A DNA stretch of 46,969 nucleotides from an uncultured Pelagibacteraceae bacterium (lineage in GTDB: Bacteria > Pseudomonadota > Alphaproteobacteria > Pelagibacterales > Pelagibacteraceae): NCBI GenBank assembly GCA_902553675.1, contig CACDLV010000005.1, positions 1 through 46,969 of the forward strand, written 5' to 3'. Of the stretch, positions 37,335-46,969 are shown piece after piece; the first letter of the stretch is position 1, and each line of letters starts with the position of its first letter. The position numbers and the translations under genes were made by a program. Under the pieces are notes generated by a model, which made no database searches, was not told the origin of the DNA, and worked only from the letters and a program-made list of their open reading frames with translations.

Positions 37335-39275
37335 ATGAATAAGATTCTTTCTCAGGCCCTCAAAAAAGCTGTCTCTGAATATAGCCCAGAAGTTAAAGAA
37401 GTTTCTAAAATAAATAAACCTGATCTTTTCTCGTTAAATAATGAAACTGAATTATTTCAAAATGAAAAAGGTATCATAATTAAAATTGATCGTTCGAAAG
37501 ACACAAATCTAACTGATTTTGGTAAAGCAACTTTAAAAGACAGATATTTAGGTTTGAACGAATCTTATCAAGATTTATTTGCAAGAGTAGCAAGTACATA
37601 TGCAGATGATAATTTACATGCTCAAAGAATTTATAATTACATAAGCAACCTTTGGTTCATGCCAGCAACACCAGTTTTGTCAAATGGTGGTACAAAAAGA
37701 GGATTACCAATTTCATGTTTTTTAAATGAAGCATCTGATAGCTTAGGAGGTATTCTTGATTTATGGAGTGAGAATGTTTGGTTAGCAGCGAAGGGTGGAG
37801 GAATTGGAAGTTACTGGGGTAACCTAAGATCTATAGGTGAAAAAATAGGAAGAGTTGGAAAAACTTCTGGAATAATTCCTTTTATAAAAGTTATGGACTC
37901 TTTGACTATGGCTATCAGCCAAGGATCATTAAGAAGAGGTTCTGCAGCATGTTATCTTCCAATAGATCATCCTGAGATAGAAGAGTTTATTGAAATGAGA
38001 AGACCTACTGGTGGTGATCCAAATAGAAAAGCATTAAATTTACATCATGGCGTTTTAGTTTCAGATGCGTTTATGAGAGCCGTAGAAACTGATGAACAAT
38101 GGGCATTGAAGAGTCCAGCAGACGGCAGTATTCAACAAACTATTTCAGCAAGAAATTTATGGATAAGATTATTAACTGCAAGAATTGAAACTGGTGAACC
38201 GTATATAATTTATATTGATACTGTTAACAGACAAATTCCTCAACATCATAAGTTAGCAAATCTTACTGTTAAAACTTCTAACTTATGTAGCGAAATAACT
38301 TTACCAACAGGAATTGATAAAGATGGAAGAGATAGAACAGCAGTATGTTGTTTGTCTTCGTTAAATTTAGAAAAATATGATGAGTGGAAAGATGATCCAG
38401 ACATGATTAGTGATGTGATGAGATTTTTAGATAATGTTTTATCTGATTTCATTAATAAAGCACCAGATCAATTTAAAGATGCGAAATATTCAGCTGAAAG
38501 AGAAAGAAGTGTTGGATTAGGTGTAATGGGCTTTCATTCATTTTTACAAAAAAATAGAATTCCACTTGAGTCTGTAATGGCAAAGTCATGGAATAAAAAA
38601 ATATTTAAAAATATTCACGAAAAAGTTAATCAAGCTTCTAAAGATTTAGCTGAAGAAAGAGGCGCTTGTCCAGATGCAGCTGAGTATGGTTACAAAGAAA
38701 GATTTTCAAATAAAACAGCAATTGCTCCAACAGCTTCAATCTCAATTATTTGTGGAGGTGCTTCACCTGGAGTAGAACCTATTGCTGCAAACAGCTATAC
38801 ACACAAAACTCTTTCAGGATCTTTTAATGTTAGAAATAGATATTTAGAAGAAATTCTTCAGTCGCATGGTAAAAATGATGATGAAACATGGTCTACAATT
38901 ACTACTAATCAGGGCTCAGTTAATCATCTGGATTTCTTAACTGATCTTGAAAAAGACGTATTTAAAACTGCATTTGAGCTTAACCAAAATTGGATAATTG
39001 AATTAAGTGGTGACAGAACTCCATTTATTTCTCAGGCACAGTCAGTAAATTTATTTTTGCCAGCGGATGTTCATAAGAAAGAACTACACAAAATTCATTT
39101 TGATGCCTGGAAGAAAGGTTTAAAGAGCCTTTATTACTGTAGATCAAAATCAATTCAAAGAGCTGAAAATATTAATGATGCTAAATCAACTGATATTACG
39201 GCTAATGTTTATAAATCTAAAAATCAACCATCTAACGAAGAGCCAGAGTACGAGGAGTGTCTATCATGTCAGTAG
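37335..39275 (+). CDS. nrdA: Ribonucleotide reductase large subunit (no ATP-cone)
   Basis: MPATPVLSNGGTKRGLPISCFLNE, SNLCSEITLP, C-terminal CLSCQ. Confidence 0.95.
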   Translation: MNKILSQALKKAVSEYSPEVKEVSKINKPDLFSLNNETELFQNEKGIIIKIDRSKDTNLTDFGKATLKDRYLGLNESYQDLFARVASTYADDNLHAQRIYNYISNLWFMPATPVLSNGGTKRGLPISCFLNEASDSLGGILDLWSENVWLAAKGGGIGSYWGNLRSIGEKIGRVGKTSGIIPFIKVMDSLTMAISQGSLRRGSAACYLPIDHPEIEEFIEMRRPTGGDPNRKALNLHHGVLVSDAFMRAVETDEQWALKSPADGSIQQTISARNLWIRLLTARIETGEPYIIYIDTVNRQIPQHHKLANLTVKTSNLCSEITLPTGIDKDGRDRTAVCCLSSLNLEKYDEWKDDPDMISDVMRFLDNVLSDFINKAPDQFKDAKYSAERERSVGLGVMGFHSFLQKNRIPLESVMAKSWNKKIFKNIHEKVNQASKDLAEERGACPDAAEYGYKERFSNKTAIAPTASISIICGGASPGVEPIAANSYTHKTLSGSFNVRNRYLEEILQSHGKNDDETWSTITTNQGSVNHLDFLTDLEKDVFKTAFELNQNWIIELSGDRTPFISQAQSVNLFLPADVHKKELHKIHFDAWKKGLKSLYYCRSKSIQRAENINDAKSTDITANVYKSKNQPSNEEPEYEECLSCQ

Positions 39276-40273
39276 CAGAAAAAATAAATAAAGAAATTAT
39301 TCAACCAAAAAAAATGGGATTACTAGTTGAAAACCCTGTTTATAAACCTTTTAGATATCCTTGGTGCTATGATGCTTGGTTAACTCAGCAAAGAATTCAT
39401 TGGTTACCTGAAGAAGTTCCTCTTGGAGATGATGTTAGAGACTGGCAAAAAAATCTTTCACAACCAGAAAAAAATCTACTCACTCAAATTTTTAGGTTTT
39501 TTACTCAAGCTGATGTAGAGGTTAACAATTGTTATTTAAGACATTACACAACTGTATTTAAACCAACAGAGGTATTAATGATGATGACAGCATTTGCTGC
39601 AATGGAAACAGTCCATGTAGCTGCTTATTCTCATTTATTGGATACCATTGGTATGCCAGAGTCAGAATATTCAGCTTTCATGAAATACAAAGAGATGAAA
39701 GACAAGTATGATTACATGCAGGGTTTCAACGTAAATTCCAAAGAGGATATTGCTAAGACAGTTGCAGTGTTTAGTGCTTTTACAGAAGGATTACAGTTAT
39801 TTGCAAGTTTTGCTATTTTGTTAAATTTTCCAAGACACAATAAAATGAAAGGAATGGGACAGATAGTTACTTGGTCTGTAAGAGATGAAACACTTCATTG
39901 CAATTCTATGATCAGAATTTTTAAGGAGTTTATAAAAGAAAATCCTGAAATTTGGACACCTAAACTTAAAAAAGAACTTTATGAAGCTTGTAGAACAATT
40001 GTTGAGCATGAAGATGCCTTTATCGATTTAGCTTTTGAAATGGGTCCGATGGAAGGTTTAACTGCGCAAGAAGTTAAAGGTTATATCAGGTTCATTGCGA
40101 ATAGACGACTTATTCAATTAGGATTAGAACCAATTTATGACGTTCAAAAAAACCCACTAACTTGGCTTGATACAATGCTTAATGCAGTTGAGCATATGAA
40201 TTTCTTCGAAGGTAGAGCAACCGAATATTCTAAAGCATCAACCCAGGGAACTTGGGCAGAAGCTTTTAGTTAA
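39266..40273 (+). CDS. nrdB: Ribonucleotide reductase small subunit
   Basis: AAMETVHVAAYSHLL, WSVRDETLHCNSMIRIF; ATG at 39266 preferred, overlapping nrdA by 10 nt. Confidence 0.95.
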   Translation: MSVAEKINKEIIQPKKMGLLVENPVYKPFRYPWCYDAWLTQQRIHWLPEEVPLGDDVRDWQKNLSQPEKNLLTQIFRFFTQADVEVNNCYLRHYTTVFKPTEVLMMMTAFAAMETVHVAAYSHLLDTIGMPESEYSAFMKYKEMKDKYDYMQGFNVNSKEDIAKTVAVFSAFTEGLQLFASFAILLNFPRHNKMKGMGQIVTWSVRDETLHCNSMIRIFKEFIKENPEIWTPKLKKELYEACRTIVEHEDAFIDLAFEMGPMEGLTAQEVKGYIRFIANRRLIQLGLEPIYDVQKNPLTWLDTMLNAVEHMNFFEGRATEYSKASTQGTWAEAFS

Positions 40274-40278
40274 AAAAA

Positions 40279-41403
40279 TTATCTTTGATTTAACTGCATC
40301 ACTTTTCGATGCTTGTTACCTTTGTAACTAGCTAAAGGTCTAATTAGTTTGTTTGCAGCATGTTGTTCCATTATGTGAGCGGACCAACCTGTTATTCTTG
40401 AAATTACAAATATTGGGGTAAAAAAATCAGTTTCAAATCCCATTAAATGATAAGTAGGTCCTGTAGGATAGTCTACATTAGGATATATATTTTTTTCTTT
40501 TATCATTACCCTTTCAACAATATCGTAAATTTTCTCGAATTTTTTATCTTTCTTAATTTTTGCAACTTTTGCAAAATACTTTCTCATGGTTGGAACTCTA
40601 GAATCACCTGATTTATAAACTCTATGTCCAAATCCCATTACCACTTCTTTATTTTTTAATGCGTTATTTATCCATTTTAAGGCATTTTCAGGCTTTTTAA
40701 TTTTATTCATCATATGCATCACTTCTTCATTAGCTCCACCGTGAAGAGGCCCTTTTAAACTAGCAATTGCTCCTGTTATTGCGCCATGTATGTCAGACAA
40801 ACTGCTTGTAATTGTTCTAGCTGTGAATGTTGAAACATTAAAACTATGCTCAGCATATAAAATTAAAGAAACATCGAATGCTTTAACAATTTCTTTTTGA
40901 GGAACTTTTCCAAAACACATATAGAAAAAGTTTTCAGCAAAAGTTAAGTTTTTCTTTGGTTTGATTATTTTTTTTCCTTTTCTAATTCTATAAAAAGCTG
41001 CCAACGCGGTTGGAGTTTTTGCAAAAATTCTTAATGCTTTTCTCATATTAGCCTCAGGAGAAGAGTCGGTCGTTTCTTTGTCCTCTAATCCCATAACACT
41101 TACTGCTGTCCTTGCCACATCCATAGGGTGTGATTTTTTTGGCATGTGTCTAATTATTTCATATAAATTTTTAGTTAATTCTCTGTTATTTCTCTCTTCT
41201 TTTTCAAATTTTCTAAGCTGAATTGTATTTGGAAGATCTTTGTTGAGTATTAAATAAGCAACTTCCTCAAATCTACAATATTCACATAAATCTTGAGCAG
41301 CATATCCTCTATAAGTAAGAGAATTTATTTCTGGCATTACTTTTGAAACTTCAGTTTCATCTACCACAATACCTAGTAAGCCTTTTTTAATATCATCACT
41401 CAT
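40279..41403 (-). CDS. prpC: 2-methylcitrate synthase/citrate synthase family
   Basis: GLLGIVVDETEVSKVMPEINSLTYRGY, LKGPLHGGANEEVMHMM, VMGFGHRVYKSGDSR; prp operon context. Confidence 0.9.
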   Translation of the reverse strand: MSDDIKKGLLGIVVDETEVSKVMPEINSLTYRGYAAQDLCEYCRFEEVAYLILNKDLPNTIQLRKFEKEERNNRELTKNLYEIIRHMPKKSHPMDVARTAVSVMGLEDKETTDSSPEANMRKALRIFAKTPTALAAFYRIRKGKKIIKPKKNLTFAENFFYMCFGKVPQKEIVKAFDVSLILYAEHSFNVSTFTARTITSSLSDIHGAITGAIASLKGPLHGGANEEVMHMMNKIKKPENALKWINNALKNKEVVMGFGHRVYKSGDSRVPTMRKYFAKVAKIKKDKKFEKIYDIVERVMIKEKNIYPNVDYPTGPTYHLMGFETDFFTPIFVISRITGWSAHIMEQHAANKLIRPLASYKGNKHRKVMQLNQR

Positions 41404-42299
41404 TATTCATGTCCTTTCGTACTAAAATTATAAATTTTTTCGTCTAATGAATTATATTTTTCATAATCGACTAATTCGTAAAGTCTTTTCCTAGTTTGCA
41501 TCTTATCAATAACATTGTTTTGGTGTCCATTTGCATAAATGTCTCTTAATCCATCTTCGACATTTTTCATTGCTAATCTTTGTGAGGTTACTGGATAAAT
41601 AACTATATTATACCCAAAATTTTCTAATTCTTTGTAATTAAACAATTTCGATTTACCAAATTCAGTCATATTAGCTAACAAGTAACCAGACAATTCTTTA
41701 CGAACTTTTTCAAAATCTTTTTCATCTTCAAGCGCTTCTGGGAAAATAATTTCAGCACCAGCATCAATGTAGGCTTTGCATCTTTCAATCATTTTATCTA
41801 AACCTTCAACACTTTTAGCATCTGAGCGTGCAATAATTTTAAAATTTTGATCTTTTTTAGCAGCAACACATTCTTTAATTTTTTTAACCATAGAATCAGT
41901 TGAAATAAGTTCTTTATTATCAAGATGCCCACATCTTTTTCTTTCAATCTGATCCTCTAAGTGGACACCTGTTATTCCAAATTCTTCAAATGTTTCTATG
42001 GTTTCTTTACAAGATTTAAATCCTGTATCGATATCAACTATTGTTGGAAGATTAGTTACTCTCGAAATTAGATAAGATCTTGTGCTAACATCTTGTAGAG
42101 TTGTTAAGCCAATATCGGGAAAACCAAGATCATTAGCCATTACTCCACCAGATACATAAACTGCATCATATCCAATTTCTTCTATAAGCTTTGCTGTCAA
42201 AGGATTGTATGCACCTGGAACTCTTAATATTTTATTTGATTTTAATTTTTGATCAAAATCTAATCTTTTTTGACTCGGTTCTTTTTCTACAAAGTGCAT
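41403..42299 (-). CDS. prpB: Methylisocitrate lyase
   Basis: VPGAYNPLTAKLIEEIGYDAVYVSGGVMAN, HLEDQIERKRCGHLDNK. Confidence 0.95.
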   Translation of the reverse strand: MHFVEKEPSQKRLDFDQKLKSNKILRVPGAYNPLTAKLIEEIGYDAVYVSGGVMANDLGFPDIGLTTLQDVSTRSYLISRVTNLPTIVDIDTGFKSCKETIETFEEFGITGVHLEDQIERKRCGHLDNKELISTDSMVKKIKECVAAKKDQNFKIIARSDAKSVEGLDKMIERCKAYIDAGAEIIFPEALEDEKDFEKVRKELSGYLLANMTEFGKSKLFNYKELENFGYNIVIYPVTSQRLAMKNVEDGLRDIYANGHQNNVIDKMQTRKRLYELVDYEKYNSLDEKIYNFSTKGHE

Positions 42300-43801
42300 T
42301 AAAAAATTCCTTTTTTATTATTTTGTTTCAATTTACTTTTTTTTACTACAATATTTAATTTATCAAGTTGACCAGATTTTAGGTTTTTTAAGTTTTGCAC
42401 TGCTTTTAAAAAACGTTTACTTTCACTTTTATCTAAAATTCCCTCCGTCAAAGTCAAAAACTTATTTATATAATTCTGTCTCTTAAATGGTCTCGCTCCA
42501 TATGGATGTGCATCAGCTCTATCTAATTCCTCAATTATTTTTTTTCCATTATTAAGTGTTACAACCACTTTAGCACCAAATGCTTTATTTTTTGGATTTG
42601 GGTCATGATATTTTTTTGTCCATTTTTTATCTTCATATGTTTTTATCGATTTCCAAATTTTTATTGTACTTTTTTTGTTAGCTCTAGCTTTTGTATAAGA
42701 TTTAACATGATGCCAGTCCCCATCTTCTAAAGCTACAGCAAATATATACATTATAGAATGATCTAGTGTTTCTCTGCTAGCATTTGGATCCATTTTTTGA
42801 GGGTCATTAGCGCCTGTTCCAATAACATAATGCGTATGATGACTAGTAAAAATATCAATTTTTTTAATAACATTTAAATTAGGGATTTTTGTTTTTAGCT
42901 TTTTAGCCAGATCTATTAATGCCTGAGATTGGTATTCAGCAGAATATTCTTTTGTGTATGTTTCCAGAATAGCTTTTTTGCTTTCACCTTTTTTTGGTAA
43001 TGGAACTTTGTATTTTGCTTTTTTACCATCTAGTATTCTTGCTATTACACTATCTTCGCCTTCATAAATTGGACTAGGAGCTCCTTCACCTCGCATAACT
43101 CTATCCACTGCTTCGATTGCAAGTTTACCAGCATGTGCGGGGGCATAAGCTTTCCAGCTAGAAATCTCACCTTTTCTTGATTGTCTAGTTGAAATTGTAG
43201 TATGTAAAGCTTGTTGAATAGCCTGATAAATAGTTTCAATATTTAATTTTAACATTGTTCCTAATCCAGCGGCCACACTAGGTCCCAAATGAGCAATGTG
43301 ATCAACTTTATGCTTATGTAAGCAAATTCCTTTAACTAAGTTAACTTGAACTTCGTAAGCAGTAATTATACCTCTTAGTAAATCTAATCCGCTTTTTTTA
43401 TTTTGTTGCGCAACACTTATAAGTGGAGGTATGTTGTCACCAGGATGACTATAATCTGCAGCTAAAAAGGTATCATGAAAATCTAATTCTCTAACTGCGG
43501 TTCCATTAGACCATGCTGCCCATTCGCAATCAAATTTTAACTTTGAGTTTACACCAAATATAGTAGCACCATTTTTTCTTGAATGTTTTAAAGCCATCTC
43601 TCTAGATGAGATCACAGGTTTTCTATTTAATGAAGCAATAGCAACTGAGGCGTTATCAATTATTCTATTGATAACCATTTCAATAGCATCTTTATTTAAT
43701 TTAGCATTATCACTTGCTATCTCAGCTATTTTCCAAGCAAGCTGTTTCTTTTTTGGAAGATTGATTTTTGACGGATATACTTTAACTGTATGTAATAACA
43801 A
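42299..43801 (-). CDS. prpD: 2-methylcitrate dehydratase (MmgE/PrpD family)
   Basis: [28 protein letters not shown], operon with prpB and prpC. Confidence 0.9.
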   Translation of the reverse strand: MLLHTVKVYPSKINLPKKKQLAWKIAEIASDNAKLNKDAIEMVINRIIDNASVAIASLNRKPVISSREMALKHSRKNGATIFGVNSKLKFDCEWAAWSNGTAVRELDFHDTFLAADYSHPGDNIPPLISVAQQNKKSGLDLLRGIITAYEVQVNLVKGICLHKHKVDHIAHLGPSVAAGLGTMLKLNIETIYQAIQQALHTTISTRQSRKGEISSWKAYAPAHAGKLAIEAVDRVMRGEGAPSPIYEGEDSVIARILDGKKAKYKVPLPKKGESKKAILETYTKEYSAEYQSQALIDLAKKLKTKIPNLNVIKKIDIFTSHHTHYVIGTGANDPQKMDPNASRETLDHSIMYIFAVALEDGDWHHVKSYTKARANKKSTIKIWKSIKTYEDKKWTKKYHDPNPKNKAFGAKVVVTLNNGKKIIEELDRADAHPYGARPFKRQNYINKFLTLTEGILDKSESKRFLKAVQNLKNLKSGQLDKLNIVVKKSKLKQNNKKGIF

Positions 43802-43854
43802 TTTAACTCCTAATTTGTGATTTTGTTTTAATAGTTAAAATAAATTAATCAATA

Positions 43855-44520
43855 TTAAAGATACTCAGATATTATTTTCTCAATACCTACAAAGTCTTTT
43901 ATTATGTGATTATGATAAATTTCATCAGATCTTTTTTCTGTATATCCATATTTAAGTAAAATTATTGGAATTTCAGCAGCCTTAGCAGCGTTAGCATCTG
44001 TCTCACTATCACCAATCATAATAGATTTATTTTTATCACCATCTAAAATTTCTATAGTTGTCGTTAAATGTCTGGGGTCTGGTTTGCAATATTCAAAAGT
44101 ATTATATCCTGCAACATATTCAAAATAATCATAAATTCCAATTTTTTTTAATAGATCAACAGCCAAATGTTCAGTTTTATTAGTGCATACTGCCATAGAG
44201 ATATTTTCATTTTTACACCAATTTAAAAATTCATTTACGCCATTAATTAATTTACTTTCATGTAAAATATTTTTTCCATAATAAGATAAAAATTCTTCAG
44301 TCATTTCATTTTGAATTTTTTCATCAAACCATTTCCATTGACCATTAGCCTTTGCCATCATAGCTTTTGCACCTTTTCCAACAGCATTTTTTAGCTCTCC
44401 CAAAGTTTTAGTTGGGTAACCAAATTTTTTCATTACATGATTATGGGCACGTATCAAATCTGGAGCGGTATCCACTAAAGTGCCATCTAAATCAAATAAA
44501 ACCGTAAATTTTTGTTTCAT
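43855..44520 (-). CDS. gph: HAD-family phosphoglycolate phosphatase-like protein
   Basis: VLFDLDGTLVDTAPDL, AVCTNKTE, MIGDSETDANAAKAA. Confidence 0.85.
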   Translation of the reverse strand: MKQKFTVLFDLDGTLVDTAPDLIRAHNHVMKKFGYPTKTLGELKNAVGKGAKAMMAKANGQWKWFDEKIQNEMTEEFLSYYGKNILHESKLINGVNEFLNWCKNENISMAVCTNKTEHLAVDLLKKIGIYDYFEYVAGYNTFEYCKPDPRHLTTTIEILDGDKNKSIMIGDSETDANAAKAAEIPIILLKYGYTEKRSDEIYHNHIIKDFVGIEKIISEYL

Positions 44521-44589
44521 ATTAAAAGTATTTTAAAGAAATAAATTGTGAATTAATCAAGACTTATTCTTAATGTAAATCATTTCTAA

Positions 44590-45201
44590 ATGGAAGTTAT
44601 AAATCAAAATAAACTTAGAAAAAAATTTATAAAATCAGGAGTAAAAATGTTTGGTCCTGAAACTATTTTTTTTTCAAAAGATACAAAAATTGGAAATAAT
44701 GTGACTATAGAACCTTATGTTGTTATTGGCCCTAAGGTTAAAATTGGGAATAACGTAATTATAAAATCTTTTTCTCATTTAGAGTCTTGTAAAATTGAAA
44801 ATAAAGTTGAGATTGGTCCATATGCAAGGATAAGACCCAATACAGTATTAAAAGAAGAGTCAAAAGTTGGTAATTTTGTAGAAATTAAAAAAAGCATAGT
44901 AGGTAAAAAATCTAAAATTAATCATTTATCTTATGTTGGGGATAGTGTGTTAGGAAAATCTGTAAACATTGGTGCAGGAACAATAACATGCAATTATGAT
45001 GGAATAAAAAAAAGCAAGACAAATATTAAGGACAAAGTTTTTATAGGTTCTAATTCTTCACTTGTTGCTCCAGTAACAATTGAAAAAGAAAGTATAGTAG
45101 GAGCAGGGTCAGTTATAACCAAAAATGTTCAAAAAAAAAGTTTGGCTTTAACAAGATCGCCACAATTAGAAGTTAAAAATTATAAAAGAAAGAAAAAATA
45201 A
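44590..45201 (+). CDS. GlmU C-terminal (glucosamine-1-P acetyltransferase, left-handed beta-helix) domain protein
   Basis: GPYARIRPNTVLKEESKVGNFVEIKKS, NIGAGTITCNYDG, FIGSNSSLVAPVTI; N-terminal uridylyltransferase domain absent. Confidence 0.85.
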   Translation: MEVINQNKLRKKFIKSGVKMFGPETIFFSKDTKIGNNVTIEPYVVIGPKVKIGNNVIIKSFSHLESCKIENKVEIGPYARIRPNTVLKEESKVGNFVEIKKSIVGKKSKINHLSYVGDSVLGKSVNIGAGTITCNYDGIKKSKTNIKDKVFIGSNSSLVAPVTIEKESIVGAGSVITKNVQKKSLALTRSPQLEVKNYKRKKK

Positions 45202-45204
45202 TAG

Positions 45205-46969
45205 ATGTGTGGAATAATCGGAATATCTAGTAATAAACCTGTATCATCTAACATAATTAACTCTTTAAAAAAATTAGAGTATAGAGGTTATGACTCTGCT
45301 GGTATAGCTACACTTTCTGATGGAGAAATTAACGAGGTTAAGTTACAGGGCAGGGTAGATAATTTAGAAAATAATTTTGATTTAAAAAATTTGAGAGGGA
45401 ATATAGGGATTGGACATGTTAGATGGGCTACTCACGGAATTCCTAATAGTGTGAATGCTCACCCACATTCATCTCATAATGTTTCGGTTGTTCATAATGG
45501 AATTATTGAAAACTCCACAATATTAAAAAAACATTTAATTAATAAAGGTCATAATTTTAAATCCCAGACAGATTCAGAGGTAATTGTTCATTTGATAACC
45601 GAACATTTGAAAACCTCAGAATTAGAAGAAGCTATTACAAAAACATTAAAACAGCTTCATGGTAGTTTTGCCCTTGGAATTGTGTTTAAAGATATGCCGG
45701 ATTTAATAGTTGGTGCTCGTAGAGGATCTCCTTTAGCTGTTGGTTATGGTCCAAATGAAAACTATTTAGGATCAGATTCTTATGCTTTGAAATCAATGAC
45801 AAATAAAATTACTTATCTTGACGATGGTGAGTTTTGTATTGTTAAAAAAGATCAAGTTCTTTTTTTTAATGAGGGAGGAAAAAAAGTTAATAAAAAAATA
45901 TTAGAATTATCATCAGATGAAGCAAATTATGATAAAGGTGATTTTAAACATTTTATGGCAAAAGAAATTGAAGAGCAGCCAAAAACAATTAAAACTGGAA
46001 TAAAAGAGTACATAGATAATGTAAATAAAGATATCAATATCTTAAATTTTCCATGGAAAATAGAGGACATCAAATCAATAACCTTGATTGGATGTGGAAC
46101 AGCATATCATTCTTGCTTAATGGCAAAATATTGGTTTGAAGAACTTACAACTTTAGATGTTAGTATAGATATAGCATCAGAATTTAGATATAGAAAAAAT
46201 AGATTTAAAAAAAACACTCTATATGTTTTCGTTTCACAATCTGGAGAAACAGCTGACACTTTTGCAGCTTTAGATCTTTGTAATAAAAACAACATGAAAA
46301 CTTGTGCAGTTGTTAATGTAATTGAAAGCTCAATAGCAAGAGATTCTAATTTTGTATTACCAATTCATTGCGGACCTGAAATTGGAGTGGCATCAACAAA
46401 AGCTTTCCTAGGTCAAATACTTGTTTTATACATTTTAGCTTTAAAACTAGGATCATTGAGAAAAGAAATTGAAAAAAAAGAATATCACGAAAAAATTAAA
46501 TATTTAAAAGATTTACCAAATTTAATAGAAAAAACATTGCTTCATGACAATGATATTCAGGCTATATCCTCAACATTTAATGAAGCCAAAGGTTCAATGT
46601 TTTTAGGCAGAGGTTTTTCATATCCTATAGCTTTAGAAGGGGCACTTAAGCTTAAGGAACTTTCTTATGTTCATGCTGAGGGTTATCCTGCTGGTGAAAT
46701 GAAGCATGGACCATTAGCTTTAATTGAAGAAGGTATGCCAGTGGTGGTTTTGGCTCCAAGGGATAATTATTATAAAAAAACAATTTCAAATATGCAGGAA
46801 GTTATTGCTAGAGGAGCAAAGGTATTATTGATAACCAATAAAAGTAAAGATGAAGTTGTATCTGAAAATATTTGGGAGACTATTGAAGTCGAGAATACAA
46901 ATGATGACTTGCTTCCATTCCTATTGACTATTCCTCTTCAAAAACTTGCGTATTATTCAGCTCTTAAAA
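45205..46969 (+). CDS. glmS: Glutamine--fructose-6-phosphate aminotransferase, 3' end truncated by window
   Basis: Starts MCGIIGISSNKP; YDSAGIA, GIGHVRWATHG, HAEGYPAGEMKHGPLALI; open to the window edge so absent from the ORF track. Confidence 0.95.
   Translation, partial: MCGIIGISSNKPVSSNIINSLKKLEYRGYDSAGIATLSDGEINEVKLQGRVDNLENNFDLKNLRGNIGIGHVRWATHGIPNSVNAHPHSSHNVSVVHNGIIENSTILKKHLINKGHNFKSQTDSEVIVHLITEHLKTSELEEAITKTLKQLHGSFALGIVFKDMPDLIVGARRGSPLAVGYGPNENYLGSDSYALKSMTNKITYLDDGEFCIVKKDQVLFFNEGGKKVNKKILELSSDEANYDKGDFKHFMAKEIEEQPKTIKTGIKEYIDNVNKDINILNFPWKIEDIKSITLIGCGTAYHSCLMAKYWFEELTTLDVSIDIASEFRYRKNRFKKNTLYVFVSQSGETADTFAALDLCNKNNMKTCAVVNVIESSIARDSNFVLPIHCGPEIGVASTKAFLGQILVLYILALKLGSLRKEIEKKEYHEKIKYLKDLPNLIEKTLLHDNDIQAISSTFNEAKGSMFLGRGFSYPIALEGALKLKELSYVHAEGYPAGEMKHGPLALIEEGMPVVVLAPRDNYYKKTISNMQEVIARGAKVLLITNKSKDEVVSENIWETIEVENTNDDLLPFLLTIPLQKLAYYSALK

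Noticed and set aside
43045-43239. Minus-strand 64 aa ORF inside prpD in another frame
   Set aside because: Embedded in confident prpD; no coding evidence
46107-46295. 62 aa minus-strand ORF near window end
   Set aside because: Antisense to glmS, which is open through the window end
1-46969. Prophage, transposon, integron or CRISPR-Cas
   Set aside because: No integrase, transposase, phage structural, Cas or direct-repeat array signals were found on either strand

Overview
AT-rich, gene-dense 47 kb chromosomal window with very short intergenic spaces. Gene content and style fit a SAR11/Pelagibacter-like streamlined alphaproteobacterium; this taxonomy is inferred from the proteins and composition and was not searched. 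I found no phage, transposon or CRISPR array. Main blocks, in order: a class-III aminotransferase, alanine dehydrogenase and a DMGDH-like oxidoreductase; a tRNA-Met(CAT); purine salvage (gpt-like, guaC, apt); methylthioadenosine handling (mtnP, mtnA); asparaginase, DUF1015, TrpB2-like, an aldolase-SDR fusion and a SpeD-SpeE fusion; an amino-acid ABC transporter without an ATPase, plus a PhyH protein; a TctCBA transporter; transport, glycosyltransferase and redox genes; a secreted metzincin-like protein; rpoZ-dusA; a charged coiled-coil protein; nrdAB; prpDBC; gph; and glmU(C-terminal domain)-glmS, the last truncated by the window end. Most interesting signals: (1) a candidate minus-strand structured RNA with a strong intrinsic terminator at about 34.39-34.56 kb; (2) tandem hairpins at the tctC/tctB junction, including an intrinsic-terminator-like element inside the start of tctB; (3) a neighbourhood that could form an MTA-to-DHAP disposal route (SpeDE, MtnP, MtnA, class II aldolase fused to a dehydrogenase); (4) a GTTC-N7-GTTC LexA-type box around a putative -10, plus two NrdR-like boxes 31 bp apart, upstream of a nrdA that lacks an ATP-cone; (5) a secreted metzincin-like protein.
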